64,000 nucleotides of DNA from Nocardia asteroides (GCF_900637185.1 NZ_LR134352.1:1798001-1862000), one strand, 5' to 3'. Counted from the first letter of the stretch, positions 48,113 through 57,728 are shown. Notes: generated by a model not told the origin, from the sequence alone. Numbers and translations: made by a program.

Positions 48113-51100
48113 GTGGGCTGGAGCAACGGTCCGCCGACCTGGTCGGAACTGGAGCGGGTGCTCTCGGGCAAGCCGAGCCGCCGTCCCGCCGAGGAGATGC
48201 ATCCGGGCGACGGCGGCGACAGCCCGGCGTGGTCGCGCAAACGCGGTGCCTACGAAGCGGATTCGAGCGCGTCGCCGATCGGGCCGACGGTGCCCTTTGC
48301 CGAGCTGCACGCGCACTCGGCCTACAGCTTCCTCGACGGTGCCAGTCAGCCGGAGGAACTGGTGGAGGAGGCGGTACGCCTGGGGCTGGAGGCGCTCGCG
48401 CTCACCGATCACAACGGGTTCTACGGGACCGTCCGGTTCGCCGAGGCGGCCAGGGAATGGGGAATGCCAACGGTTTTCGGTGCCGAACTGTCACTGGGAA
48501 CCGATGCGGAGGCGGCGCCGGGCCGAGGGGTTGCGGTCCGGCGCCGTTCTGTTCCCCGCGGTGGCCTGCGCCACGACATCGCGGGATCGCGGCCGACAGC
48601 GACGCCGTCGGTCATGCCGGTGCCCCGGATTCGGTGCCGCGCACCGGCTCTCCCGATCCGGACGGCCCGCACCTGCTGGTGCTGGCGCGCGGTCAGGAAG
48701 GCTATCGGCGGCTCTCCAGGGAGATGGCCGCCGCGCACATGGCGGCGGGGGAGAAGGGCGTACTGCGCTACGACCTCGACACGCTCACCGCGTCGGCGGG
48801 CGGGCACTGGCACATTCTCACCGGCTGCCGGAAGGGACATCTGCGCTCCGCGCTGGAACACGACCTGCGCGAGGGAGCCACCCGGCTGCCGAAAGCCGAA
48901 GCGGCGCTGCGTGATCTGATCGAGCGCTTCGGCGCCGACCGGGTGAGCGTGGAACTCACCCACCACGGCATCGCCACCGACGACGAACGCAACGGGTATC
49001 TGCGCGCGCTCGCCGACCGGCTCGGCCTGCCGGTGGTGGCCACCACCGGCGCGCATTTCGCCGGACCCGCCCAGCGCCGCCGGGCGATGGCGCTGGCCGC
49101 GATCCGCGCCAGGAGCAGTCTCGACGAGCTGGCCGGCTGGCTCGCGCCGACCGGTGGCGCGCACCTGCGCTCCGGCGCGGAGATGTCGCGGCTGTTCGCC
49201 GACAGCCCGCACGCGGTGTCCAACGCGGTCGAGCTGGCCCGGGAATGCGCCTTCGACCTGCGTTTGATCGCCCCGAAGCTGCCGCCGTTCGAGGTGCCGC
49301 GCGGCCACGACGAGAACTCGTGGCTGCGCGAACTCGCCTATCGCGGCGCGGCCGAGCGCTACGGTCCGCGCGAGCGCAACCCGCGGGCGTACCGGCAGAT
49401 CGAGCACGAGCTCGCGGTGATCGAGAAGATGACCTTCCCCGGCTACTTCCTGGTGGTGCACGACATCGTCCGGTTCTGCCAGGACAACGACATCCTGTGC
49501 CAGGGCCGGGGTTCGGCGGCCAACTCCGCGGTCTGCTACGCCATCGGCATCACCAATGTCGACCCGGTGGGCAACAAGCTGCTGTTCGAACGGTTCCTCT
49601 CACCGGAACGCGACGGCCCGCCCGACATCGACGTCGACATCGAGTCGGACCGGCGCGAGGAGGCCATCCAGCACGTCTACGCCAAGTACGGCCGCGACTA
49701 CGCCGCGCAGGTGGCGAACGTGATCACCTATCGCGGCAAGTCCTCGGTGCGCGACGCCGCCCGGGCGCTGGGCTTCTCGCCGGGTCAGCAGGACGCCTGG
49801 AGCAAGCAGGTGAGCCGCTGGTCGGGGGTGGCGGCCGAGACCGGCACCGACATCCCGGCCCCGGTGCTCGAGCTCGCGGGCGAACTCGACGGCCTGCCCC
49901 GGCACCTGGGCATCCACTCCGGCGGCATGGTGATCTGCGACCGGCCGATCGCCGACGTGTGCCCGGTGGAATGGGCGCGCATGGCCGGGCGCAGTGTCCT
50001 GCAATGGGACAAGGACGACTGCGCCGCGGTCGGCCTGGTGAAGTTCGACCTGCTCGGCCTCGGCATGCTCTCGGCGCTGCACTACATGATCGATCTGGTG
50101 CGCGAGCACAAGGGCGAGACGGTCCGGTTGCACGCCCTCGACCTCGCCGAACCCGGTGTCTACGAGATGCTCTCGCGGGCCGATTCGATCGGGGTGTTCC
50201 AGGTGGAATCGCGCGCGCAGATGGCCACCCTGCCCCGGCTGAAGCCACGCAACTTCTACGACCTGGTGGTGGAGGTGGCGCTGATCCGGCCCGGGCCCAT
50301 CCAGGGCGGATCGGTGCACCCGTTCATCCGCAGGCGCAACAAGCTGGAGCCGGTCACCTACGACCATCCGGCACTGGAGAGTTCGCTCGAACGCACCCTC
50401 GGGGTGCCGCTGTTCCAGGAACAGCTGATGCAGATGGCCGTTGACGTCGCCGGATTCACCCCCGCCGAGGCCGACCAGCTGCGCCGCGCGATGGGCTCCA
50501 AACGCTCACCGGAGAAGATGGAACGGCTCAAGGATCGCCTCTACCAGGGCATGCGTGACCTGCACGGCATCACCGGCGAGGTCGCCGACCGCATCTACGA
50601 GAAGCTCTACGCCTTCGCCAATTTCGGTTTCCCGGAGAGTCATTCGCAGAGCTTCGCCTCGATCGTGTTCTATTCGGCCTGGTTCAAGCTGCACCATCCG
50701 GCCGCGTTCTGCGCCGGACTGCTGCGCGCCCAGCCGATGGGCTTCTACTCGCCGCAGTCGCTGGTCGCCGACGCGCGCAGGCACGGTGTGCGCGTCCACG
50801 GCCCCGACATCAACGCGAGCCTGGCCGAGGCGACCCTGGAGAACGTGGGTACCGAGATCCGGCTCGGGCTGGCCGGTGTCCGCCACATCGGCGACGATCT
50901 CGCCGACCGGATCGTCGCCGAGCGGGCCGCCGCGGGGGCGTACACCTCGATGCTCGACCTGACCGGTCGCGTGGAACTGACTGTCGCGCAAGCGGAATCG
51001 CTGGCCACGGCGGGTGCGCTGGACGCGCTGGTCGATACCGGCCCCGGCTCGGGCCATGCCGACGCGGCGGGTGAGGCCGGTCGCGGGAGCGATGTTCGCC

Positions 51101-51666
51101 GTGCCGCCGGGGCGAGGGCGGGGGTGCCCGACGTCGGCCGTGGCAGCAGTGTGCGCCGGGCCGCGCTGTGGGCGGCTGGTGCCGCGGCGGGCGAGCGTCC
51201 GCATCTGCTGCCCGGCACCGGTCCGGCGACGCTCGCTCCGTCGCTGCCCGGGATGAGCGCGCTCGAACTCGCCGCCGCCGATGTGTGGGCCAGCGGTATC
51301 TCACCCGGCAGCTACCCCACCGAATTCCTGCGCGCGCACCTGGATTCGCTCGGCGTGGTCCCGGCCGCCGACCTGCTGCTGGTCGAGGACGGCACCCGGA
51401 TCCTGGTCGCCGGCGCCGTCACCCACCGGCAGCGTCCCGCCACCGCGGCGGGCGTCACCTTCCTGAACCTGGAGGACGAGACCGGCATGGTCAATGTCGT
51501 CTGCTCGGTCGGGCTCTGGACGCGCTACCGCCGCCTGGCGCAGAGCGCGACCGCCCTGCTGATCCGGGGGCGCGTCCAGAACGCCGAGGGCGCGGCCAGC
51601 GTGCTCGCCGACCACCTCGAACACCTCGACCTCACCATCGTCGCCCGCTCCCGCGACTTCCGCTGA
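48113..51666 (+). pseudogene. dnaE2: error-prone DNA polymerase DnaE2, reading frame broken near residues 130-180
   Basis: The translesion alpha-subunit of the ImuA'-ImuB mutasome. GTG 48113 (MGWSNGPPTWSELERVLSG) with GAGGAG upstream opens the family N-terminus, then the PHP domain (FAELHAHSAYSFLDGAS, ALTDHNGFYG, FGAELSLG). The frame then changes between about 48500 and 48640. From about 48620 the second frame carries PDPDGPHLLVLARGQEGY and the rest: catalytic PDIDVDIES, FDLLGLGML, GFPESHSQSFA and the OB-fold end TFLNLEDETGMVNVV. Net change: one base missing or two extra. All catalytic motifs are intact, so either the gene is a recent pseudogene or the sequence has an indel error. Confidence 0.85.
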
Positions 51667-51743
51667 CCGCCGCGAAATCGTTGCCGGACTTCCGGGAACC
51701 GCTGCGGTATCAAGGAAGTGGGACCTGGATCGTGGGGGCCACC

Positions 51744-52730
51744 ATGACGAACTCCGAGCCGAACCGGCTCGCCGTGACCTACCGGCGCGGTGCGCGATGG
51801 GCGCTGGCGGAACTGGTGGCCTCACTACCGTCGATCGTGCTGAGCGCGGTCCTGCTGGCGGAAGTCGCCGCGCTGCTCGCGAATTGGTTCGCGGTGGTGG
51901 TCCTCGTGCTGTGGGCGGGCTCGGGTCCGGCGCTGCTGGCCTGGCGGCGGATCGCGCTGGGTGCGATGGCGCAGTGGTCGGCCGGTCATCTGCCCGACGA
52001 GAACGAACGGGTCACGGCGGCATGGGCTTCCGTGCTCGCGAGCGCCGGACTGCCCGCCGACGGCGTCTCGGTGTGGGTGATCGAATCCGCGACCGTCAAC
52101 GGCGCGGTGCACACCGGTGGGCACGTCACCGTCACCCGGCACGCGGTCGAGGTGTTCACCCGCCGCCAGCTCGAAGCGCTGCTCGCGCACGAACTCGGGC
52201 ACCGGTTGCAGGGCACCGCGACCTGGCGCTCGCTGGTCCGCTGGTACGCGCGGCCGTTCGAATGCCTGGTCCGCCTGGTGTTCGCCCCGGCCGACCTGCT
52301 CATGGGGTGGGCCGTGCCCCGGCTGTCCGCGTTCGCCGACCGGGTGCTCGCGGCGCTGCGCTACTCCTACCTCGGCCTGGTGGTCGCGACCGCCCTGCTC
52401 GCGGGTCCGGCCGTCCTGGCCTACGGCACCGCCGCCTGCCTCGGCTTCGCCGCGCTCGCCCTCCTGCTCGGCCCCTGGCCCGCGGCGCTGGCCACCACCC
52501 TGGCCGCCGCCCAGTTACTGCTGCGCCCCCAGCTGTGGCAGCACGGCGAATACCTCGCCGACCGTGTCGTCGTCGACCTCGGCTACCTCGACGACTTCCG
52601 CGTCGTCCTGCGCGTCCTCCACCACCGCGCCGAAGCCCCCGGCCCCACCGAACCCCCGACCCTCCTCGCCACCCACCCTGCCCCTCATTCCCGCCTGAGC
52701 GCCGCCGAACAGTACGCCCGCACCCGCTGA
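51744..52730 (+). CDS. M48/M56-type membrane zinc metalloprotease
   Basis: A 328-residue integral membrane peptidase. Membrane helices lie at about 25-70 (LPSIVLSAVLLAEVAALLA, VVVLVLWAGSGPALLAW), and more at about 205-260. The zinc motif HELGH is at about 148-152, and the third ligand glutamate is in HGEYLAD near residue 266. VNGAVHTGGHVTVTRH precedes the motif, as in HtpX/BlaR1-like proteases. ATG 51744 follows GGGGGCC. The 3' part is unusually rich in C at third positions. Substrate unknown. Confidence 0.85.
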   Translation: MTNSEPNRLAVTYRRGARWALAELVASLPSIVLSAVLLAEVAALLANWFAVVVLVLWAGSGPALLAWRRIALGAMAQWSAGHLPDENERVTAAWASVLASAGLPADGVSVWVIESATVNGAVHTGGHVTVTRHAVEVFTRRQLEALLAHELGHRLQGTATWRSLVRWYARPFECLVRLVFAPADLLMGWAVPRLSAFADRVLAALRYSYLGLVVATALLAGPAVLAYGTAACLGFAALALLLGPWPAALATTLAAAQLLLRPQLWQHGEYLADRVVVDLGYLDDFRVVLRVLHHRAEAPGPTEPPTLLATHPAPHSRLSAAEQYARTR

Positions 52731-52789
52731 CCCGGGGTCATGGCGCGCAGGTGGCCCCGTGGGGCGGGTCGGCGGATTACGCTGCGAGC

Positions 52790-53752
52790 ATGCGCAAGCT
52801 TGCCGTGGTGATGATCGGGGTGCTCGGGCTGGTGTTCGTGGCCGGGTGTGGGGACGACGGGGAGAGCGCGGCCGACCGTGCGTCCACGCCGATGATGTCG
52901 GGGCCGGCCCCGGCGATCGCACCCGGGTTCCGGGAGGGGGCGCCGTCGAAAGAGGGTCCGGCGCCCGCGGATTCGGCGAATCGGAAAGAGGTGATCACCG
53001 GCTCGGTGGACATCACCTCCGACGATCCGATCGGGGGCGCGGCGAGCGTCGCCGAGCAGGTGCGGGCCATGAACGGCCGGATCGACAGCCGCACCGAACA
53101 ACCCGGCTCCGAGGACCGCACGCCGCGCGCGGTGCTCACCGTGCGGGTGCCCGCGGACAAGACCGACGCCTTCATCACCGGGCTCGGCGGGATCGGCACC
53201 GTCACCGAGGTCAGCACCAACCGCGACGACGTCACCATGCAGTGGGAGGACCTCGACGCCCGCATCCGCGCCCTGCAGGCCTCGGTCGACCGCTTGCGCG
53301 CGCTCATCGCGGGCGCCACCAACACCGCCGACCTGATCGCCGCCGAGGAAGCGCTGTCGAGCAGGCAGGGCGAACTCGACAGCCTCACCGCGCAGAAGCG
53401 CTCGCTCGACGACCAGGTGGCGCTGTCCACCCTCACCATCACCCTGACCGCCGCCGACAAGCACGCCCCGGGCGACCCGGACAATTTCTGGGACGGCATC
53501 GTCGCCGGCTGGAACTCGCTGATCGACTGGCTGCAGGACGCGATCGTGTTCACCGGCAAGGCGCTGCCGTGGCTGGGCTTCGCCGCCGTGCTCGGCGGGG
53601 TGATCTGGTTGGTGCTGCGGACCGCGCTGCGCGGTCGCCGGACCTCGCCGAAAACCGTTGCGGCCGCGACCGGCTCGTCGACCGCGCGTCCCGCGAAGGA
53701 GGAACCCGCCGATGCCGACGGTCCGGGCGACGATCAAACCCAACAGCCGTAA
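52790..53752 (+). CDS. DUF4349 lipoprotein
   Basis: A 320-residue surface lipoprotein of the DUF4349 family. The signal peptide has lipobox VFVAGC (Cys near 20). A disordered linker leads to the DUF4349 core (about 65-225: GSVDITSDDPIGGAASVAEQV, RAVLTVRVPADKTDAFI, QWEDLDARIRAL). A coiled-coil hairpin is at about 155-205 (RIRALQASVDRLRALI, LSSRQGELDSLTAQKRSLDDQ). One C-terminal membrane helix lies at about 260-285. Function unknown. It overlaps the next small gene by 41 bases. Confidence 0.88.
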   Translation: MRKLAVVMIGVLGLVFVAGCGDDGESAADRASTPMMSGPAPAIAPGFREGAPSKEGPAPADSANRKEVITGSVDITSDDPIGGAASVAEQVRAMNGRIDSRTEQPGSEDRTPRAVLTVRVPADKTDAFITGLGGIGTVTEVSTNRDDVTMQWEDLDARIRALQASVDRLRALIAGATNTADLIAAEEALSSRQGELDSLTAQKRSLDDQVALSTLTITLTAADKHAPGDPDNFWDGIVAGWNSLIDWLQDAIVFTGKALPWLGFAAVLGGVIWLVLRTALRGRRTSPKTVAAATGSSTARPAKEEPADADGPGDDQTQQP

Positions 53753-53939
53753 GGGCCCGCTGGTCGAGACCGCCGAGGACGGCACGCTCACCCTCTACGT
53801 CCGCGCCCCCGCCGTCGAGGGCAAAGCCAACAAGGCCGCCATCGCACTGCTCGCCGACCACTTCGGCGTCGCCAAGTCTGCGGTGCGCCTGACCGCAGGC
53901 GCCACCTCCCGCTTCAAGCGCTTCGACATCGACGATTGA
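53712..53939 (+). CDS. DUF167 (YggU-like) protein
   Basis: A 75-residue soluble protein of the widespread DUF167/YggU family, with the conserved KPNSRKG start and EGKANKAAIALLADHFGVAKSAV core. No biochemical function is established. ATG 53712 has AAGGAGG upstream and lies inside the end of the DUF4349 gene, so translation is coupled. Confidence 0.9.
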   Translation: MPTVRATIKPNSRKGPLVETAEDGTLTLYVRAPAVEGKANKAAIALLADHFGVAKSAVRLTAGATSRFKRFDIDD

Positions 53940-53940
53940 C

Positions 53941-54348
53941 TCAGTCGATCACTTCGACCCGGCACGGCAATCCCGGTGCCTTACTCAGTCGCGCGTCGCT
54001 GGTGAGCAGCGGCACATCGAGTCGCGCCGCGAGCGCGGCATAAAGGCCGTCGTAGAACGTGATCGTGTGGCGGAGCAGCCACGCCTGCTCGCTGAGCCAG
54101 CCCTGGTGGGCATATCGCCGATCGACCATCGTCGCCAGCATCCGCAGGCCGATCGTCGCGGTCTCGGGGTCGACCAGGCCCTTGCGCTCATGGCGACGCA
54201 GCACATTGCCGACCTCCGCATCGATGAGATGCGGCGCGTGGCAGGTGCTGGTCTCGATCAACCGCCCGACGGCGATGCCGACGGCGTCCTTGCGCAGCAG
54301 CGCTGTCGAGGCGGCCGACCCGTCGAGTACGTACTCGTCACTCGCCAC
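53941..54348 (-). CDS. vapC: VapC-like PIN-domain toxin
   Basis: A PIN-domain ribonuclease of 135 residues, the toxin of a type II toxin-antitoxin pair. Acidic residues expected at the metal site are seen: D in YVLDGSAAS, E in IDAEVGNVLRR, D in TFYDGLYAALAARL and D in PLLTSDARL. The GTG start at 54348 lies inside the end of the antitoxin gene (11-base overlap), the usual order and coupling. The target RNA is unknown. Confidence 0.85.
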   Translation of the reverse strand: MASDEYVLDGSAASTALLRKDAVGIAVGRLIETSTCHAPHLIDAEVGNVLRRHERKGLVDPETATIGLRMLATMVDRRYAHQGWLSEQAWLLRHTITFYDGLYAALAARLDVPLLTSDARLSKAPGLPCRVEVID

Positions 54349-54577
54349 GGGCGTCGTCCAACGCGCTCAGGATCGACTCGCGGTCGGCGCCTGCGCTCGA
54401 ATCACGTTCCAGTGCTTCGCGAACAGCCGCCAACGCCTCTGTCTTCGACCGTCGACGAGCGGCGGCGATCAACTCCCGTCGCATGTACGCCTGCAACGAC
54501 ATGCCCTCGGCTTCGGCGCGTCGGCGGAACACCTCGGCGTCCTCGTCGGGGATGTCCCGGATCTGGATGGTAGCCAT
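54338..54577 (-). CDS. vapB: FitA/VapB-type ribbon-helix-helix antitoxin
   Basis: A 79-residue antitoxin. The N-terminal ribbon-helix-helix (MATIQIRDIPDEDAEVFRRR, AEGMSLQAYMRREL) binds DNA. The acidic C-terminus (SILSALDDARGE) should wrap the PIN toxin encoded next to it. ATG 54577 sits one base from an inverted repeat that is the likely autoregulatory operator. Confidence 0.87.
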   Translation of the reverse strand: MATIQIRDIPDEDAEVFRRRAEAEGMSLQAYMRRELIAAARRRSKTEALAAVREALERDSSAGADRESILSALDDARGE

Positions 54578-54578
54578 A

Positions 54579-54604
54579 GCGCTATTTTAGCGCTGAAATA
54601 GCGC
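54579..54604. promoter_or_regulatory. toxin-antitoxin operator
   Basis: Inverted repeat GCGCTATTT - TAGCGCTG - AAATAGCGC, one base upstream of the antitoxin start. The inner AGCGCT is itself palindromic and repeats the outer AGCGCT. It fits dimeric ribbon-helix-helix binding. Confidence 0.75.
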
Positions 54605-54610
54605 CGCTAT

Positions 54611-55093
54611 CTAGACCGCGCCGGGGAAGCCGAGTTGGCGCCAGGCCTCGTAGACCGCGACGGCGGCGGCGTTGGACAGGTTCATCGAGCGGCGGCCGGG
54701 CAGCATCGGGATGCGGACCTGGTCGGTGATCGCGGGGTCGGCCAGCACGTGCTCGGGCAGGCCGGTGGGTTCGGTGCCGAACAGCAGGGCGTCGTTGTCG
54801 CGGTAGGCGATGTCGGTGAACCGGGTGCTCGCCTGGGTGGTGAACGCGAAGACCCGGCCCGGGTCGATCGCCGTCAGCGCCGTCGCCAGATCGGGATGCA
54901 CGGTGACCACCGCGAGGTCGTGATAGTCCAGCCCCGCCCGCCGCAGCTTCGACTCCGACAGGTCGAAGCCGAGCGGCTCGATCAGATGCAGCGCGCACCC
55001 CGTCCCCGCGGCCAACCGGATCGCGTTGCCGGTGTTGGGCGGAATCACCGGCTCGTGAAAGATCAGATGCAGCACAGCCGACCACTCTGTCAT
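54611..55093 (-). CDS. trmL: tRNA (cytidine(34)-2'-O)-methyltransferase TrmL
   Basis: A SPOUT-fold methyltransferase of 160 residues that 2'-O-methylates the wobble base of certain leucine tRNAs with SAM. The N-terminus (LHLIFHEPVIPPNTGNAIRL) and the knot motifs (ALLFGTEPTGLPE, RIPMLPGRRSMNLSNAAAV) match the TrmL/YibK group. It starts at ATG 55093. It diverges from the DUF3017 gene with a 70-base gap and lies upstream of the antitoxin operator on the same strand. Confidence 0.93.
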   Translation of the reverse strand: MTEWSAVLHLIFHEPVIPPNTGNAIRLAAGTGCALHLIEPLGFDLSESKLRRAGLDYHDLAVVTVHPDLATALTAIDPGRVFAFTTQASTRFTDIAYRDNDALLFGTEPTGLPEHVLADPAITDQVRIPMLPGRRSMNLSNAAAVAVYEAWRQLGFPGAV

Positions 55094-55163
55094 GTCACCC
55101 CGGTCCGGCCCCGATCGGGCGCGGCCCGCCCGCGCCGGGGCCGCGTCTGGAACAATCGGGGCC

Positions 55164-55490
55164 GTGAACAAGGCGGAGACGACCGGCAAGCACCGGGTGG
55201 TGCGGTTGAGCGCGGGGGAGCAGTACCTGCGCAGTCACCTGCCGATGACCGTGGTGAGCGCCCTGATCCTGGTCGCTGTCGTGTTCGTGGCCTGGGATCG
55301 GTGGCGGCGTGGCGCGATCATCTTCGGCAGCGCGGCGCTGGTCGCCGCCGCGTTCCGGCTGTGCCTTCCGACGGTGCAGGTGGGCCTGCTCGCGGTCCGC
55401 AGCCGGCCGTTCGACGTGGCCACCCTGACCGCCCTCGGCAGCGCCATCGTCTTCCTCGCCGCCACCATCAACACCCTCGGGGTCAGCTGA
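55164..55490 (+). CDS. DUF3017 membrane protein
   Basis: A 108-residue protein with three predicted membrane helices (MTVVSALILVAVVFVAW, GAIIFGSAALVAAAFRL, TLTALGSAIVFLAATI) and a basic N-terminus, matching the actinobacterial DUF3017 family (M. tuberculosis Rv3355c type). Function unknown. GTG 55164 is likely leaderless or weakly led. Its stop overlaps that of the convergent nitroreductase gene by 8 bases. Confidence 0.85.
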   Translation: MNKAETTGKHRVVRLSAGEQYLRSHLPMTVVSALILVAVVFVAWDRWRRGAIIFGSAALVAAAFRLCLPTVQVGLLAVRSRPFDVATLTALGSAIVFLAATINTLGVS

Positions 55491-56130
55491 GCGCCGGGTA
55501 GCGCTCGGCGAAGACGGTCAGCTCTCGCGGCCTGCGGCCGGGGTGCGGCGGGGTGTCCGCGGCGTGGCCGACGGTGACCATGACCGCGATCGCCAGGTCG
55601 GTGTCCGCGTCGATGCCGATCGCCTGCTTCACGCGCTGCGCGTCCCAGCCGTTCATCGGCGCCGAGGCCAGGCCGAGTCCCGTGGCGGCGAGCATCACGT
55701 AGGTGGCCGCGATCATCGCGTTCTTCACCGCGTTCTCCCGTAGCAGCCCGCGTTCCCGCAGCGAGTGGTACTCGGCGCGGGCGTCGAACTGCGCCAGGAA
55801 CTGCTCGTTCCACGCCCCGCTGTTCACCGCCTGCTCGGCGATGTCGGTATTGGCCGCGGTCCAGGCCGCCGGATCGGCCACGAACACCAGAACCGCGGGC
55901 GCCTCCAGCGGCTGCGGCTGCCCGAAGGCCGCCTCCGACAGCGCTTTACGCCCTTCCATGCTGGTGACCACCACGATCGACCGGTCCTGCATGTTCCACG
56001 CGCTGGGCGCCTGGACCGTCAGATCGAGCAGTTCGGCGAGGAGTTCGGGCGCGATGGGTTCGGGCCGGTAGTGACGCACGGTGCGGCGCGTGCGGATGGC
56101 TTCGGTGACCGAGAGTGTCTGCGTTGTCAT
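55483..56130 (-). CDS. nitroreductase family protein (FMN)
   Basis: A 215-residue FMN-dependent oxidoreductase. The N-terminal FMN motif is TRRTVRHYRPEPI, then QAPSAWNMQDRSIVVV and a C-terminal AATGLGLASAPMNGWD. It reduces nitro or quinone compounds with NAD(P)H; the physiological substrate is unknown. ATG 56130 has AGGAATC upstream. The HxlR regulator gene starts 70 bases away on the other strand, a usual pairing for electrophile defence. Confidence 0.9.
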   Translation of the reverse strand: MTTQTLSVTEAIRTRRTVRHYRPEPIAPELLAELLDLTVQAPSAWNMQDRSIVVVTSMEGRKALSEAAFGQPQPLEAPAVLVFVADPAAWTAANTDIAEQAVNSGAWNEQFLAQFDARAEYHSLRERGLLRENAVKNAMIAATYVMLAATGLGLASAPMNGWDAQRVKQAIGIDADTDLAIAVMVTVGHAADTPPHPGRRPRELTVFAERYPALS

Positions 56131-56134
56131 GATT

Positions 56135-56171
56135 CCTACTATCGGAGAGTCGCTCTCTTTCGGGAAGTAGG
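56135..56171. promoter_or_regulatory. nested inverted repeats between nitroreductase and HxlR genes
   Basis: Outer repeat CCTACT (56135-56140) / AGTAGG (56166-56171) encloses a perfect GAGAG-TCG-CTCTC (56145-56157). It is the likely HxlR operator, placed to control both divergent genes. Confidence 0.55.
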
Positions 56172-56199
56172 CACCTTTTTGTGCGTTAGACTCGGCCGG

Positions 56200-56577
56200 G
56201 TGCGCACGATTCACGAAGCCACCGGACTACCCGCCGACGTCTACTCGGCCAGATGCCCCACCCGCGAGGTCCTCGACCACATCGCGGGCAAGTGGACGGT
56301 GCTGATCGTGGACGCGCTGGCCGACGGCACCCTGCGCTACACCGACCTGCGCCGGCGCATCGACGGCATCTCCCAGAAGATGCTCACCCAGACCCTGCGC
56401 GGGCTCGAGCGCGACGGATTCGTCACGCGCACGGTCTATCCCACGGTTCCGCCGCGGGTCGACTACGCCCTCACCGATCTCGGGCACAGCCTGCGCGAGC
56501 CGATCACGGCGCTGCGGGAATGGGTGGAGGTCAACATCAATCGCATCGAGCGGGCGCGGGCCGCGCAGTCGTCCTGA
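56200..56577 (+). CDS. HxlR-family transcriptional regulator
   Basis: A winged-helix regulator of 125 residues. It has a cysteine in YSARCPTREVLDHIAGKWTVLIV (the CP motif used for redox or electrophile sensing in HxlR proteins), the HxlR core LRYTDLRRRIDGISQKMLTQTLRGLERDGFV, and VDYALTDLGHSL. It starts at GTG 56200. It diverges from the nitroreductase that it probably controls. Redox sensing through the N-terminal cysteine is inference from the family. Confidence 0.88.
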   Translation: MRTIHEATGLPADVYSARCPTREVLDHIAGKWTVLIVDALADGTLRYTDLRRRIDGISQKMLTQTLRGLERDGFVTRTVYPTVPPRVDYALTDLGHSLREPITALREWVEVNINRIERARAAQSS

Positions 56578-56614
56578 CGCCGCGCACGGGGTCGTGCGCG
56601 GCGATCGGTGTGGG

Positions 56615-57577
56615 TCAGGCTGATTCGGCGATGCGGTCGCGGTGCTCCCACAGGCTGCGGCTGCCCTGGCTGCCGTACAGCTCGCGGGCGCGAGCGGGGG
56701 TGATCGTCGACGGGTCGGCCGGTGGGGTCGGGTCGGCGTGCGCGGCGAAGATGGCGCCGGTCATCGGGGCGATGTAGCGGGCCGCGGCGATCAGGAGGGT
56801 GTTGTCGCGGCGGGCGGCGGTCCACGAGACGAGCCGCGCGGGAATCCGGACGAGCGGGTCGACGACGCGCGGCACCGCGAAGCGGCCCAGCTCGCGCATC
56901 CACAGCGGCAGCGTGGGGATGGTGGCCAGGGACAGCAGCCTGCTGCCGACCGCGAAATGCCAGCCCTTGCTCGGCGGGGTCCACAGCAGGTAGTGCATGC
57001 CCTCGATCGCGCGCTCGGAGACGCACAGGGTCGGCCGGACCCGGTCGAAATAGGCGTGCACCCCGGCGCGGTCGCGCGGGATGTCCGACGGTTTGCAGGT
57101 CTGCAGCTCCGCCGCGATCGCGCACTCGGCCCAGTAGCGGTCCTCCTCGGCGGCGCTCAGCGGCCCCGGCCCGTACATCTCGTAGGCCTTGAGGACCGAA
57201 TGCCAGCCGGTGAGGTGGATCCACAGCTGGGAGTCGGGATTGTTGGCGCTGTAGCGCTTGCCGCTGATCGGTTCGATGCCGGTCATCGGCGCGTGCACCT
57301 TCATCAGGTGCTCGGCGGCCTGGATGGCGGTGCGGCCGTCACCGAGGGCGACCAGCACGAAGTAGGACAGCGTGTGGTCGAGGCGGGTGGCCGGGTTGTC
57401 GTAGATCCCCTGGGAGTCCGCGACGGCGGCGGTCAGGAACGGATCGAAGTGTTCGAGGGTGACCGCGCGCTGGAAGCCGATCAGCGCGGTGGGCGAGCCC
57501 CACACCTTCCAGCTGGGCGAGTCCGGCCCGAAGAAGCCGTAGTCGTCGCGGCGCAGGGTGGACGGGTCGAAAGCCAT
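56615..57577 (-). CDS. MpaB/DUF2236-type oxygenase-like protein
   Basis: A 320-residue protein of the DUF2236 / MpaB family, related to latex-clearing heme oxygenases. It shows NPATRLDHTLSYFVLVALGDG, LMKVHAPMTG, KRYSANNPDSQLWIHLTG and PLSAAEEDRYW, the conserved core with the histidine used for heme binding in characterised relatives. Activity and substrate are unknown. ATG 57577 has AAGGAGC upstream. It diverges from a TetR regulator that probably controls it. Confidence 0.8.
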   Translation of the reverse strand: MAFDPSTLRRDDYGFFGPDSPSWKVWGSPTALIGFQRAVTLEHFDPFLTAAVADSQGIYDNPATRLDHTLSYFVLVALGDGRTAIQAAEHLMKVHAPMTGIEPISGKRYSANNPDSQLWIHLTGWHSVLKAYEMYGPGPLSAAEEDRYWAECAIAAELQTCKPSDIPRDRAGVHAYFDRVRPTLCVSERAIEGMHYLLWTPPSKGWHFAVGSRLLSLATIPTLPLWMRELGRFAVPRVVDPLVRIPARLVSWTAARRDNTLLIAAARYIAPMTGAIFAAHADPTPPADPSTITPARARELYGSQGSRSLWEHRDRIAESA

Positions 57578-57728
57578 GCACGTGCTCCTTTGCAGTGCCG
57601 AGGCGAACCTCGAAGGTGAATACAACGCCACCGTAGCAATTACGCGAATCGAATACAACGGTTGCGTAGGATTGATGCCGGGAATCCACCGGCGGGGTAT
57701 CGTCCAGGTGACGACAGGAGGTGCGGGC
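57578..57728. promoter_or_regulatory. divergent control region, MpaB-like gene / TetR gene
   Basis: GAATACAACG occurs twice as a direct repeat (57618-57627 and 57651-57660). The second copy overlaps the inverted repeat CAACGGTTG. This is a likely TetR operator zone. AGGAGG at 57717-57722 serves the TetR start. Confidence 0.45.
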
